Part shown: one piece after another, positions 43,958 through 54,949 of the stretch
Layout of the letters: every line of letters begins with the position of its first letter
How positions within the stretch are numbered: the stretch's first letter is position 1
Assembly: GCF_026151205.1 (NCBI RefSeq)
Contig: NC_087083.1
Location: 186,001-250,000 of the forward strand
From: Bolinopsis microptera
Lineage: Eukaryota; Ctenophora; Tentaculata; Lobata; Bolinopsidae
Reading direction: 5' to 3'
DNA: 64,000 bases
Translations under genes and position numbers: made by a program
Notes under the pieces: model-generated
The model's input: the letters and a program-made list of their open reading frames with translations, nothing else
Told to the model about the DNA's origin: nothing
Database searches by the model: none

Positions 43958-44898
43958 TTTTGGCGCGCGCACAACAGTCGACAGCAGCAGTTAGTAGTAG
44001 TTAGCAGCTAGCCAGCTAGGTTCTACCATGTGTCAGGAGCTGCCGTTGGGATGCTTAATGTAAATAGTCCACCCCGGGTTTGACCAGGTGACATTTATAT
44101 CCACCGCTGTTATGGGCACCATACTATTTAGAGATATCTTTTAGGATCATATCCTAGTTTTAGCATGGCATAAGTGTAGCATAAACGTTATGCCATAACG
44201 TTTAAGGGACGTAGAATTTAGTAGGAGGGGGGGGGGGCGCAATCTCTTTTAGAGATTTTACTGGCGTATCCTCTAAAATCATCTAATTTGTTCAATTTGA
44301 GGGAGGGGCGATAAAAGGGGAGGGGCGCCAACAGGGGGGTAACCAGAGGGGAGTGATCCATAAATGGCATACGTACGGCAAATATTAAGTGGTGTGTAGC
44401 GTTTATACACACGTTCGTAAAGTTATTCTGTTACACACAATTTTAAGCTTCTTTGTTAACAAAAGTCTCGCGATGCTAAGGAGTATATTTCAACTCATGT
44501 TAAGGTTCGCTGAGACCTATTGACGGGCATGTTTTACATTTTCTTATTGTCCTGATGGTTTGTTGACCAGCCTCATGTTATAGAGCTAGCTCTATGAGGC
44601 TGTTCACCGCGTACCAACAATTTATTGCATATTTTTTACACGCTAACCTAACCAGCTGATGGTCATATTGATTATCATGACATTAACGTTATTTATATTG
44701 AATCTGGTTACTACATTAAACCCCAACTTAACGTGGAATTTGGACGTGTCACAATTCAAATTTGAGTGGTCATGTCTCTATACTACTATACCAATGAACG
44801 TTATAAATTCGAGATCCTGGTGGAACAGGCTACAGGTGGACATGACAAGGATTGAGTTTGACCCATTTCCCCGAGCTAACTGTCAATAAACTTAATAA

Positions 44899-45390
44899 TC
44901 ACTTCTGCTTGAGCGAGCATGCTGTCTCTTTTACACAAAATGACAAAAACTCAGTTACAGTCTTGAACAGTGGGAGAGTCTTGGTAATGTCTTTAGCTAA
45001 GTCAGTCTCTCCTGTATCCAGTTTTAGATTGCCTAGCTCCAAGTCATCTAAAATTCCGTGCACTGCATCAGTTATCCGGTCATATTTCTCCAAGTCCAAC
45101 ATACTGCACAGCGAGCTCCAACGGGTTTTGTAGTCTCGTACTGTACACATTACACACTACGCAGCACGTCAGCATACCATCACACTGCAAATTATGCTAG
45201 CACTGGCTTTTAACTTTACAAACAGAGAAATAGATTCGAAAAATATGTTAAATGTTGGCCATTTTACCATAATAAAAATTAGTTAATTATCACGATAATT
45301 CTCGAAAATTCTCGCGATAATCGATTACGATTTTTTGGTAAATTATCGCCGTTAATTATCTGCCGGTAATATCGGTTGGCAACCCTACTG
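44899..45390 (-). mobile_element. hAT transposon remnant, unit 2
   Basis: The transposase fragment (45150-44899) differs from unit 1 at one residue (DLEKYDR against DLERYDR). The same terminal CAGTAGGGTTGCCAACC is at 45390. It was therefore already decayed before the units separated. Confidence 0.6.
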
Positions 45391-47497
45391 AGAATCGTAT
45401 AGTATACCAGCTTCCGGCTAATCGACGTCTTATCTTTGCTAAGTTGAATCACGTCAACAGACCCCTAAGTACATACACTTACAAGTAAAAAATACAGAAT
45501 ACAAGGCCATATAGAGGCCGTATAGTGGCCGTATTATAGAGGCCAAACCTAATCGCCCAGTTTCCCGTCACATCCACATTTTACATACTTCAATCAATAT
45601 TTTAAACTTATTCTCACAGAATAAAATGTCACTTAATTGATTTCTTTATCTCGTTTGGAGCTGAAATTAAGGACCCGGACAGAGTGTTCACAAAAACCTC
45701 GCACGTTTTCTCACTCTTCCCTGACACAATTTGTTGGTTCACTTATCTGGATTAAATACTTTCAGTAACTATTTTCCGTGTATTTTATTATATTATACAT
45801 TAGCAAACCTATATCTACATTTAAACAAGAGTATCATTTACAGCTGAAATATGGTACTTATCCGAAGTGGTATATTAATAGTTGTAAGGTATGTACAAAG
45901 CGCCTAGTCTCACACAATTACAAGATGAGCATCACTTGTAGTATTTTTTATTTATGACATATCACCTAAAATGTGCTCACCTAACACTTAGGGACATAAC
46001 TGAACTTACTGGAGAATGGTCTGTCTACAGTTGCATTCTTCAGACCCTGTGCCGCTGTTCTAAATTTATGTCAAAGGATTAGAATTACTTAAAAATTGTA
46101 ATAGTACTATTTAAATTTGCTAATAGCGTAATCATATTTTGTACATTGTGTGCATATATTTATATTTGATTTTAATTAAAGATTTTAAGGCGTTAGTGCC
46201 GAGTAATGCCTAAGTAATGTACAACGAAAGGGGAACATTCTCACAACAGGAGCGTCAACCTACCCGTAATTAGTAGGCAGTAGCCCTAATACAATCCTAA
46301 AATAACGTTAGTTCATCCTAAAACCGCTATAAACCTTTTAAGACTTGAAAACCCGCTTGTATAAGTCCCGATAAAATCCATTGGTAGTCCTTCTCGATAT
46401 TGGTTGATATCCGTATTCGTTAATCTTTAGCAAATATTTGGAAACATTTTTTTTCGTCTTCTCAACTCGAGATCTTTCCTCCATAAGTTCGCTCATTGGC
46501 TGAGACCTAGAGGCGTCGTTGTTTATAATCACTGAGAATCGGCAGAAAGACCGGTGCCACCCGATAACTGATAAGCTGCTCAGGCGCTTAGCTTATAATA
46601 ACGTTAATGACATTCAAGTGCATTTTAAACATATAAGGGTTACATGATTTTCACTTCGATTTTCAATTACAAATAATCCATCTATTTTTAAATCTCTGGC
46701 CCAGCTGCTTGCTGGGTTTCAAAAGGTGATACCAGATCAATATGCTGCGATAATTGCGCAGCTCCTATAATTGAATCCAATTACACGCGATACACTATAT
46801 AAATATTATTCCATATAAGGCCTGATCAAGTAGCACTAGCTTGAGCTCAGAGAAAAAGCTTTGGTGACGTCATAGTCACGTGACCTCAGGCTCTTAATCA
46901 CGTGACCTCAGACCCAATCAATTGAGTTCTGGCCTGGTCAGCGGCTCAGCCCCCTGTAACCCGATCTTGAGGTGGCCTACGACACCTTGTTGACCCAATC
47001 AATGTCTGGAAAGCTGCAAATTTTCAAATGCCAAACTCACAAGATTCTTAAGGAGTTGTGCGAGATGACGATACATAGGGGCCGCATAATCATGAGGACT
47101 TCAAAATCCTGGTGGAACCTAAGCGATCCATGGTATCACGACAGGCCCTATTTCTATGAGTCTTAATGCCTGAAAAACAATAAAGGTGTATAATAGTAAT
47201 AAGGTAGCTATTGTATGGGGTGGAATCAAAACACAGGATGAATAAAATTTGTGCAATTGCAAAGCGATGTATAAGACTGCTATTTGGTAACATCGTTCTC
47301 AAAGCTATTTTCGCGGCAAACGTAAAAATCGGGATTTGTCGCGAGGAATGGGAAGTATTGCGATTCCGCACGTGCTGCGATTTCTTTTTAATAGAACTTC
47401 TACAAAATCACTCCGTAAATTGTTGTGGTTAAAGCAACTCACTGAGCTCACGAGGAAAAGCTGCATCAGCTGAAAGGAGGTTTGTGTGTAGATAGTA

Positions 47498-49906
47498 TAT
47501 AAAAAACTATAAATCCATCACAAAAAAACTGCGACGCGTATGATAAAATGAAAAAGTTTTGTCACAAACATGTGAATCTAGCCAAAGAAAAGTACTATAA
47601 GAAAATGTTTGACAAATACCAAAACTGCTCTAAAAGTCAATGGAAAATTATCAATGGCCTCCTGAACCGTAACAGAAAAAAGTTCGGACACACCCGTCTG
47701 AAGGACGACGATGGCACGATTATAAGCTCCGATCTGGCAGTCGCTGAGAAATTTAACGGCTACTTCTCCGGTATTGCAGCCAGTATCAAGAGGCAAATCG
47801 CTGCCCGTCGAACCTTTGACCCAGGTGGTTTCAAGCATTTTCTTAAGGCTTCGTGTAGTAACTCGATGTTTCTTAAGCCTACATCACACGGTGAAGTCCA
47901 AAAGATAATATCAGGGCTTAAGAACAAGTCCACACTCGATTGTAAAATTGAGCTATTGAAAATTGCAAACAGCTGCGAAAACTTTACCAGGGCACTAGCT
48001 AATGTCATTAACTCTTCGTTCTCCAGTGGTACCTTCCCAAATGCTCTAAAAACTGCGAAAGTCGTTCCTATCCACAAAGGTGGTTCAAAATTGGAAGTAG
48101 CTAATTATAGGCCGATCTCTCTTTTGGGATCATTCTCGAAAGTTTATGAGAAACTTATGCATACTCGTGTTTTAGAATTTTTAGATAAGAACGATTCTCT
48201 TTTCGAAAATCAATACGGATTTCGGCCAGGAAGATCGTGCGAACATGCACTGCTCAATGCCCAAAATTCTATACTACACTCTCTGAATAAGAAACAAATT
48301 TCCCTACTGCTCCTGCTCGATTACAGTAAAGCCTTTGACGTGCTTGATCATGAGACCTTACTTAAGAAGCTTGACCATTATGGGATCAGGGGAGTCGCGC
48401 ACGAATGGTTTAGATCTTACCTTTGTAATCGATCTCAATACGTAACTTTAAACGGAACTTTCTCTTCTAGCATGCCCATAGTTTACGGCGTACCTCAGGG
48501 TAGCATTCTAGGACCTCTCTTATTTGTAATTTATATAAACGACCTACCTGGAATTAGTGATTTTGCAAAGTTCATCCTTTATGCTGACGACGCGAACATA
48601 TTAATTAGTGGAACCACCCTAGAAGAAATACAATTAAAAGCTAATCAGCTAATTTCATGTCTTGTAGATTGGGTAGGTGCTAATGGGCTATCTTTAAATG
48701 TAAAAAAGACGTGTTACATGATTTTCACTAGAAAAAGAATCGACTTCAGCGGCTTTAATTTGTCCATTGACAACACTGTAATCGAACGTAAGACTGAAGC
48801 AAGATTTTTAGGAGTGATCCTAGACGAAAAACTCACTTGGCAAAAACACATTACGGCAGTTAGAATAAAGATGGGTCGCTACCTCGGAGTTATGTATAAG
48901 CTAAAGCACCTTCTACCTATCAAAGCCCGCCTAAACATTTTCCAAAGCCTTATCAAATCCCATCTAAATTTCTGTTCTTTAGTGTGGGGATTTGCCTCAA
49001 AATGTCACATTGAATCTCTGTTCACCAAGCAAAAGCAGGGAATTAGAGCTGTTATGTCAGGATATGTAAATTACAGATATAAAGACGGCAATCCCCCGGA
49101 GCACACAAAAAGTGCGTTTAGATTGCATAATATCCTAACAGTCCATAGCGTCATTGTAAAAAACGCTCTTATTCTACTACACAAAGTAAGGAACATGCCA
49201 AGCCTTCTCCCTAAATCCATCAAAGAACTTTTCCCTCACGATATTCCCACCTTTAATTCCACATACGAACATAACCTTTCTTGGTTCACAACTTACAACG
49301 GCCCAACATTTAGAAATACTCTTTTCTTCAAAGGACCCATGCTCTCTATTACTAAACAAAGTAAGGATATAACTATTCCAAGTACTGCCTTTTCAATTGA
49401 AATCTTTAAAAATTCAGCTAAGCGCGAACTCCTCAAGCTGCAAAGCTCAGGAGACGATGAAAATTGGCCAAATTTCTTACTTTATAGTATACCTGGGCTA
49501 AGAAAGTCTCAAAGAGAAGGGTGCTCGCAAATAGACTACAGCACCCAGTTAGTAAGCGACAACGCGTAAAGAAAGATCACTCGCGACAAATGACTACGAT
49601 CTTTTATCAACAACATAGCATTTTAATTTCACCGCCATGATGCAATGCCGAATTTACATCTGCCGCGCAAAACTTTTTATCTATTATTATTGAATAGTAA
49701 TTAGCATGTTTACAAATTGCGACTTCAACCAGTTTTGCAAACCGTTAGTTATATAGTACTTTTAGTAGTGCATTTATTTTAATATATTCTATTTTACATT
49801 ATTATATTTTAGTGTGACTTCTATAATTTGATTTATCATGTAATTACCATTGATTAATAAATTGCGGCACACGCCACCCTCCACCGTGGGGTTTCAAATC
49901 AAAATC
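47498..49906 (+). mobile_element. 5'-truncated LINE with 4-bp target duplication
   Basis: AGTA occurs at 47494-47497 and 49907-49910, and unit 1 keeps the uninterrupted site (GATAGTAGGTCTG near 39985). The 2,409-bp insert carries one long reverse transcriptase frame and a 3' tail ending AATCAAAATC. Precise boundaries and an open frame indicate a recent insertion, after the units separated. Confidence 0.92.
47548..49569 (+). CDS. LINE reverse transcriptase (jockey/CR1 group)
   Basis: 673 codons to TAA with no internal stop. Motifs: KVVPIHKGGSKLEVANYRPI, QYGFRPGRSCEHAL, LLLLDYSKAFDVLDHETLL, YGVPQGSILGPLLFVIYIN, FILYADDANIL (catalytic YADD), LSLNVKKTCYMIF and FLGVILDEKLTWQKHI. The C-terminal AKRELLKLQ end follows. 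The endonuclease and ORF1 are lost by 5' truncation. The family differs from the two LINEs at 19-28 kb. The first Met is simply the first in the truncated frame. Confidence 0.88.
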   Translation: MKKFCHKHVNLAKEKYYKKMFDKYQNCSKSQWKIINGLLNRNRKKFGHTRLKDDDGTIISSDLAVAEKFNGYFSGIAASIKRQIAARRTFDPGGFKHFLKASCSNSMFLKPTSHGEVQKIISGLKNKSTLDCKIELLKIANSCENFTRALANVINSSFSSGTFPNALKTAKVVPIHKGGSKLEVANYRPISLLGSFSKVYEKLMHTRVLEFLDKNDSLFENQYGFRPGRSCEHALLNAQNSILHSLNKKQISLLLLLDYSKAFDVLDHETLLKKLDHYGIRGVAHEWFRSYLCNRSQYVTLNGTFSSSMPIVYGVPQGSILGPLLFVIYINDLPGISDFAKFILYADDANILISGTTLEEIQLKANQLISCLVDWVGANGLSLNVKKTCYMIFTRKRIDFSGFNLSIDNTVIERKTEARFLGVILDEKLTWQKHITAVRIKMGRYLGVMYKLKHLLPIKARLNIFQSLIKSHLNFCSLVWGFASKCHIESLFTKQKQGIRAVMSGYVNYRYKDGNPPEHTKSAFRLHNILTVHSVIVKNALILLHKVRNMPSLLPKSIKELFPHDIPTFNSTYEHNLSWFTTYNGPTFRNTLFFKGPMLSITKQSKDITIPSTAFSIEIFKNSAKRELLKLQSSGDDENWPNFLLYSIPGLRKSQREGCSQIDYSTQLVSDNA

Positions 49907-50157
49907 AGTAGGTCTGTGCGGCTTCTATAGTGATAATAGAAAATTATTATAATTGTTTTGTAAGAATTATTATGTATGTTTATATAGAAACAAGGAGAGT
50001 AACTTACATATTGAGGCACATTCCTTGTACCTATCGAGAATGACTCGGACCGAATATTTTCTAAATCAAAATCATTTTCAATGTTTTTCTGGAAACTACT
50101 TTTGTTCTTGTTTCATCCCTGATCATTATGAGCCGAAAATACTGTTTCGGTACGTAT

Positions 50158-50797
50158 GTTGTAGGGTCATTTTGGCATTTTCCAAACTAACTATTTTGAT
50201 CATAATCTAACCCTTTATTACAACAATGAATAGAAAGGACCGAAAAGAAGGAAGTGGAGAGAGGAGAATACAGAAATAAGCTAAGACGAAGGGACGCGCA
50301 GAGGAGATCGCGAGAAGTGGAGCCCTAATGGCAAGGAACTCGTTGGACGGTTTAGATTCTTATATAGATTGGCGTTGGGTTTTATATCTTAAGTTTATAT
50401 GCATGACAGTATTAGTCCAGTATTTAAGGGTAGTATTTTAGGGCATATATTTTTGTACGACATTTAGTACAGCAGGGTAGTGCAGAGAGTTTAGTTTAAC
50501 ACCTCTGTTTTAGTTACAAGGAGGATAGTTAAAGATATTGTTAAGAGCATGAGCAGAGAGTTTTAGGGAAACAGAAAGTTTATTTTAACATCTCTGTTTT
50601 GGTTATCAGAGAGTTCAATTTTACACCTCTGTTTTGGCTATAGCAGGAGAGTTAAGGAAATATTTAGCACATAGAGTTTTGGACGAGCAGAGAGTTTATT
50701 TTAACATCTCTGTTTTGGTTATCAGAGAGTTCAATTTTACACCTCTGTTATGATTATTGGAAGGATTGTTTAGGAAATTGTTTATAGATTGCTCGGA
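50158..50797. mobile_element. 640-bp segment specific to unit 2, possibly a solo LTR
   Basis: It replaces about 20 bp of unit 1 (40231-40250). It begins TGTTGTAGGGTC and contains an internally repeated pair: GAGAGTTCAATTTTACACCT and GAGAGTTTATTTTAACATCT, each followed by CTGTTTTGG. A TG start and an LTR-like length make a solo LTR possible, but there is no clear CA end or target duplication. The family is unknown. Confidence 0.35.
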
Positions 50798-50940
50798 ATT
50801 CATGTAACGTGATCAACGAACGTGATCAGTTGAAAGGAGGTACACACTACACATCCTTTCATGTTGTGACTGTGAGCTCCTAACCGCTCACCCCACCATT
50901 CCTTCATTTCCCATCGTACCTCAACTCAAGTTAGTTTCTC

Positions 50941-53176
50941 ATGATGATTAAGTCTATCTGTTTCGTAGCTCTTTTTAACATGGTTCAATTAACACATGGG
51001 AACCATCCAATCTTGATGCGCAAACATTTTTTGTCACTGCATCTAAGAACCCCGAATCATACTCAGTTACACGTTAACACCATGCATGTTGTTACCATAT
51101 TGCATGTTTTTGATATTTTGGCATGTGACTGCATGTACATTTACATGTTCAAATTGGACATTTTTTAGATTCTTATTCAAGCTGGGTAATTCCGACTGCA
51201 TGTGCATGTTCATGTTCAATTTGTGACAATTCTTATTCAGTGTGTGTGATCATTTGAGCTGCGTTTTTAGCTGTTTTACCTTGCTTAATGTTCTATTTTG
51301 AATCTTAAATTACCCCCTGAGGGGCATAGCTCCAACACTTCCCCCTCATTAAACGCCCCGTTTCTTTACTATGTGGGGGTTTGATAACCCCCCCATTTTC
51401 CGTAACCTTATTTCAGCTGCTTTTCTCACTTGGTGTCGCACAGTACATGTATTGTGCGACACCGGGTGAGAAGAGTCAAACGGGGTTCGAGATGCTCGGG
51501 TTTAAGATCACCAGATTACCTGATCTTACTGGAAGTCACAACTTTGACACTACAACTAAAGCATGGACACATACGGGAAAACTCTCTGCATCCTGATGCT
51601 GACTATTCCCTCATCTTTCTCACTGATAGCAAATTTATCCCTACTCTACTATTACTACTAAGTTACTGCCTACTACTCTAGTTACCCTGTCTTGACTACC
51701 TTTTGATTGGGAAGCTAGTTGAACTTTATTATTTTATTATGGACACATTGGATCTCTGTTAATAACAATTTTTGACATCTGTTGTAATACAGTAATGTAT
51801 GTGATTTTCGCGTTTTTCCTCATTTATTCTGATCATGGATATTGATTGATACTAAGATTCTCACATTTATGAGAGTTTTTGAATTTTGGTCGCGTAATTT
51901 TGATTTTATTTGATTTTTGAACAAAATCTTTATTTAATTAGATTTCACTTTTTTTTTGACCAGTGGCTTACAAGCTTCTGGGTCCTGTTTTGAATTTTTT
52001 TGAGTGGATTGTTAGGGCCCTGGCATTTGCCGACAAAGCGGTTTTTATTTTTATGTTTTATAATCCTGTTGATTTGTATATACCGTTTTGAAAATTTTTC
52101 AAATCTAATCATCTATCCTGACCGCTCATGGTGGTAAGATAACCATAAAGAAGCTGAAGAAAAGATGCAATATCTATAAGAAAATACCAGGAACTTTAAA
52201 GAAGTTTGATGCTTGCCTCGAAGCTGGATTCAAATCTGCACTTGATAACTGCAAATCAGCGGAAGTAATTAACCCATTAGTAATTAAGAACGGTGGATGG
52301 ACCGACTTCGGAGACTGGTCAGAGTGCTCAGCTGAATGTGGAACTGGGTCCCAGACAAGATCAAGAAGCTGTTCTAACCCTGCCCCAGCAGATGGTGGAC
52401 AAAAATGTTTGGGAGACGACAACCAAAGCCAAGCGTGTAACACACAGGAATGTTCAGTTAACGGTGGATGGACCGACTTTGGAGACTGGTCAGCGTGCTC
52501 AGCTGAATGTGGAACTGGATCCCAGACAAGATCAAGAAGCTGTTCTAACCCTGCCCCAGCAAATGGTGGACAAAAATGTTTGGGAGACGACAACCAAAGC
52601 CAAGCGTGTAACACACAGGAATGTTCAGTTAACGGTGGATGGACCGACTTTGGAGACTGGTCAGCGTGCTCAGCTGAATGTGGAACTGGATCCCAGACAA
52701 GATCAAGAAGCTGTTCTAACCCTGCCCCAGCAAATGGTGGACAAGAATGTGAGGGAGGGAGTAGTGTCAGCCAAGGATGTAACACTGCTTCAGGCTGCTG
52801 CAGCGGAAACACTTGCTTTGGAGGATCTAGCACTTTCGTTGCTCTGAAGATAGGGGAGACAATGTACTCAAACAACAGGAAGTTTCGTCTCAGCATGCAA
52901 ACTGATAGCAACCTGGTCGTCTACTGTAATGAAGCTAGTCGGCCTATTTGGGCATCTAAAACCAGAAACAAAGGAGTACTGAAAGGTCTGTATTTCCAAG
53001 GAGATAATAACCTTGTCTTGTACAAACACAACCGTGTGCCAGTCTGGTCACCTAACGTCCACAACAGAGGAGGTGACAGGCTGATCATGCAGGATGATGG
53101 CAACCTTGTCCTCTACAAAAAGAACGGTGCAGTTGCCTGGAGCACTGGAACACACGGTCAATGCTGGAAATCTTGA
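50941..53176 (+). pseudogene. TSP1 x3 / bulb-type lectin gene, copy B, interrupted
   Basis: The copy starts with the same MMIKSICFVALF signal-peptide codons, but a 1,136-bp insertion (50978-52113) separates them from the rest. From 52114 the frame is open to TGA at 53174, and encodes LTAHGGKITIKKLKKRCNI.., three TSP1 units (starts 52289, 52460, 52631) and the B-lectin domain with three Q-x-D-x-N-x-V-x-Y motifs. Relative to copy A it lacks the second Lys/Cys block and the IPVTGW repeats, has a 6-bp insertion near KKLKKR, and ends CWKS instead of C. Ten lectin residues differ, mostly acidic to neutral or basic. Without its signal peptide the protein cannot be secreted normally, unless another first exon is used. 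I call it a probable pseudogene, though the intact downstream frame leaves doubt. Confidence 0.65.
50978..52113. mobile_element. 1,136-bp insertion between TA dinucleotides
   Basis: Copy A reads CTTTTTATCCTGACC. Copy B reads CTTTTTA..[insert]..CTATCCTGACC, so TA is duplicated at both edges (50976-50977 and 52114-52115). No terminal inverted repeat and no splice-site ends are visible. The insert is AT-rich, repeats GCATGT/ACATGT words in its first third, and contains an 18-bp-arm hairpin (51425-51442 with 51453-51470, arms built on GGTGTCGCACA). TA duplication is typical of Tc1/mariner-like insertion, but the ends do not support that, so the class is unknown. Confidence 0.6.
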
Positions 53177-53289
53177 ATTATTGTAACGCAATTACAATCA
53201 TGGTCAAGGAAACGGCTGTGTTTTTATTTACTATTTTTCATGACGATTTCCTATTTGTGCACAGAAAGTGTGTGAATCTTATTCTTAAT

Positions 53290-53732
53290 CATAGATGATA
53301 CGTACGAACTCTACGAACTCCTCAGTGACAACGAACTCTACGAACTCATCAACCCAAAATTACGAACTCTTGAGGAGTTCGTTTTGTACAACTTACGTAA
53401 AATGAAATTAAACAGAAATTGTATTTACAATTCAGCCAATTCAACACATAACATACGATTGTAAAACAACTAAATATATTGGTACTCGAAACTTCTACCA
53501 CGCGTCGCGTGTACACTGTACATTTCACAGTACAAGGACTGGTCGATCGACTGGAACATTCTGGCGCCAATAGTTTCTATTCAATCCTGAGCTGATTACT
53601 TTAAAAAAAAAACATTTTCCATGTTTTTTTTTGAAAAATTGACTAACGAACTCCAACGAACTCTAACGAACTCCAAATTTTGAACGAACTCCACGAACTC
53701 TACGCCAAAAATCAACGAACTCCGCATTTATG
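53290..53732. mobile_element. hAT-type MITE with ACGAACTC arrays
   Basis: The 443-bp insert is flanked by TTCTTAAT at 53282-53289 and 53733-53740, an exact 8-bp duplication. Unit 1 shows the single site at 41746-41753. The ends are CATAGATG and CATTTATG, a short imperfect inverted repeat. Both subterminal regions are packed with the octamer ACGAACTC/ACGAACTA, at least a dozen copies in the left 100 and right 100 bp. This layout is typical of transposase-binding subterminal repeats in hAT elements (established for the superfamily). Confidence 0.85.
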
Positions 53733-54613
53733 TTCTTAATTACTAATCTGTGCATATTTTTGCGAATTTAAGTATTGATAATTAGGATATTTGATCATTG
53801 AACCCGGTATCTAATTTTGATCTGTAATCTCTTAGGATATTAAAAATATTGTGCATTTCTAGTAACCATCGATTTTTTCAAATCATGTCTAAATTGAAAT
53901 AATGTTCGTGTTCAATCAATTTTACCAGTTTTGACAAAAATGTTCGTTTCACTACTCAAGTGCTCATAGTCATACATATCCAAAACTGTTTACGTAAATA
54001 TTATTATGTTGCAAAATGTCAATTTTATATTAAGACTAGAAAACCCGTGGTCACAGCTAGGGAGGAAGCTAAGATGAGAAATACGTACGGTACGTACCTT
54101 TAAAAATAGATGTACGGTACGTACTTTTAAACTTGGGCTGAAAGGTACAGTGCTTGCAATATTGCAAAAAAAATGCACAAAAACCACGTTCGATCACACA
54201 ACAACTTTCATGGAAGCTGAATTAGCTCATCGCTGCATTTCAATTTATACCATTACATTTAGAGTAGTTGTACAATACGTGCGCGTAAAAATGTTCCAGA
54301 AGGGTTGGACCATGTGACATATTTATAACGATTGTCCAAAAGAGTAATTTAATAAATGAATCCAGAAATGAATCCAGAAAAAGAATAATTTTTATAAATA
54401 ATGTCATACAGTGATGTTATGGATGTTACTCGTCTAAATTTCTTCTAAGTAGCGTGCCCGATGGCACGTGCTACGAAGTAGCGCGAGCCGGGCCAGACCA
54501 TTAACAATGGTCAAAAAGTGATGTATGTACACATATATGTACGCGCTTTGGTTCCGTTTGATTTTACACGCTGATCGATATTCAACACTAACCTCGACAC
54601 GTGTCACCTCCTA

Positions 54614-54949
54614 ATGGAGCTCATACCAACCATGATGATCCCTCCGAGGTTTTCTCGCGGAAAACCTCCCAACTACTCTCTGAAAGCTCCCTTTCTACCT
54701 CTGGAAACTCTACACCTACAAGCGCAGGCTGCAGCTACTTTTCCCCAAGTTAAGTACTGTAAAATTTATATGTACTACCGTCGTGGTGCCGATGAATTAC
54801 AATTGTCTATTTCCTATTCTCGTTCGGCATCCTACCATTCCAGTGCTCAACAAGAAGCTGACTACAAGTCAAGGAAGCAAGCAGGACTAGAGGAACAACT
54901 ACAACACTACAGTACTCGCAATGAACCCCGACCCCCCTATAGTTATTAC
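54614..54949 (+). CDS. hypothetical open frame shared by both units, copy B
   Basis: DNA is nearly identical to 42628-42963 and encodes the same Pro/Ser/Tyr-rich frame. It ends where a LINE begins (54950). Its preservation in both units says only that they are recent copies. Confidence 0.25.

Larger units (their letters stand above)
43156..47204. mobile_element. TIR element, unit 2
   Basis: The left terminal repeat (43156-43536) and right terminal repeat (46804-47204) are reverse complements, and the internal order matches the element at 30047-39690. It has a CTG minisatellite (43563-43957), a hAT remnant (44899-45390) and a long non-coding right half nearly identical to unit 1. It lacks the gypsy insertion, preserving GTTATGGGCACCATA as the empty site. 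The outer ~190 bp of the left repeat is clearly more diverged from unit 1 than everything further inside. Confidence 0.75.

Noticed and set aside
50976-52117. The 1.1-kb insert in lectin copy B as a newly gained intron
   Set aside because: The edges have neither GT nor AG at usable positions, and no alternative junction restoring the signal peptide frame was found.
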